DNA of 5,224 nucleotides. It comes from Anaerolineae bacterium (GTDB taxonomy: Bacteria > Chloroflexota > Anaerolineae > Anaerolineales > Villigracilaceae). The stretch's first letter is position 1; every line of letters begins with the position of its first letter. Below the pieces are notes generated by a model. It did not search any database. It was not told the origin of the DNA and was given only the letters and a program-made list of their open reading frames with translations. The position numbers and the translations under genes are program-made. The DNA lies in the NCBI GenBank assembly GCA_003158885.1, contig PMLN01000276.1, forward strand, positions 1-5,224, read 5' to 3'. Below, piece after piece: positions 5,099 through 5,224 of this stretch.

Positions 5099-5224
5099 TG
5101 TCGGCTCAATGCTCCGCCAACGTTCAATGACTCTGGAATTGCTGCAATGGCTCAATGGCGCCAGACGTCAAGAGCAGTGAGAAACGGTGTTATACGCTGC
5201 ATATACCGCACTCGGTCACAAATT
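5099..5224. other. Non-coding tail with a second copy of the vapBC promoter/operator core
   Basis: I see no supported gene here. A short open frame (5109-5180, MLRQRSMTLELLQWL...) has no ribosome binding site and no family resemblance. GTGTTATAC at 5187-5195 repeats exactly the 9 bases at 4394-4402. It again has TG one base before TATAC, so it could be an extended -10 for a gene beyond the window or an extra operator half-site. No T-tract terminator follows vapC. Confidence 0.4.

Noticed and set aside
5109..5180. Short open frame MLRQRSMTLELLQWL... downstream of vapC
   Set aside because: It has only 23 codons, no ribosome binding site and no recognisable family. It could be a gene scrap but cannot be supported.
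1..5224. CRISPR array, tRNA or rRNA gene, or insertion sequence with transposase
   Set aside because: There is no regularly spaced direct repeat, no tRNA-like cloverleaf or rRNA signature that I could recognise, and no transposase frame in the window.

Overview
The window looks like a bacterial chromosome segment of moderately high GC content. The style of the two ABC transporter proteins and the two kinds of degenerate dispersed repeat (a TGTCATTGCGAG / GAAGCAATCTCC type and a CTGGTTGAGTAG / TCGAAACCAG type) remind me of Anaerolineae-type Chloroflexota. That assignment is inference from memory and is not secure.

Layout. (1) About 1-285: a candidate -10 box, a ribosome binding site and the first ~61 residues of a short-chain dehydrogenase/reductase (SDR). 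It is cut off after the cofactor-binding half and runs into unrelated sequence, so it is a gene remnant. (2) About 286-612: a gap without a convincing gene. It may hold a decayed reverse-strand remnant and probably the promoter of the next operon. (3) 613-4261: two co-directional, full-length half-transporters that pair as a heterodimeric ABC exporter of the MdlA/MdlB (BmrC/BmrD, TM287/TM288) type. The first subunit has Asp in place of the catalytic Walker B Glu, and the second has an altered signature motif (LSVGQ). Together these give one active and one degenerate ATP site. (4) 4262-4390: a mosaic of degenerate palindromic repeats, apparently nested inside one another. (5) 4391-5098: a type II toxin-antitoxin module, vapB (AbrB-fold antitoxin) followed 3 nt later by vapC (PIN-domain toxin). 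A 9-bp inverted repeat overlaps an extended -10 promoter upstream. (6) 5099-5224: short non-coding sequence with a second copy of the 9-mer GTGTTATAC from the vapBC promoter/operator.

How the genes work together. The two ABC subunits form one exporter, and nothing in the window identifies its substrate. VapB should neutralise VapC and repress its own operon through the palindrome. The VapC encoded here lacks one of the four conserved acidic residues of the PIN active site: Ala102 stands where LSYADAF-type motifs have Asp. The toxin may therefore be catalytically dead while its promoter, antitoxin and reading frame remain intact.

I found no new multi-gene system. The most notable points are the active-site substitution in VapC, the vapBC operator/promoter with an extra downstream copy, and the three-layer repeat mosaic.
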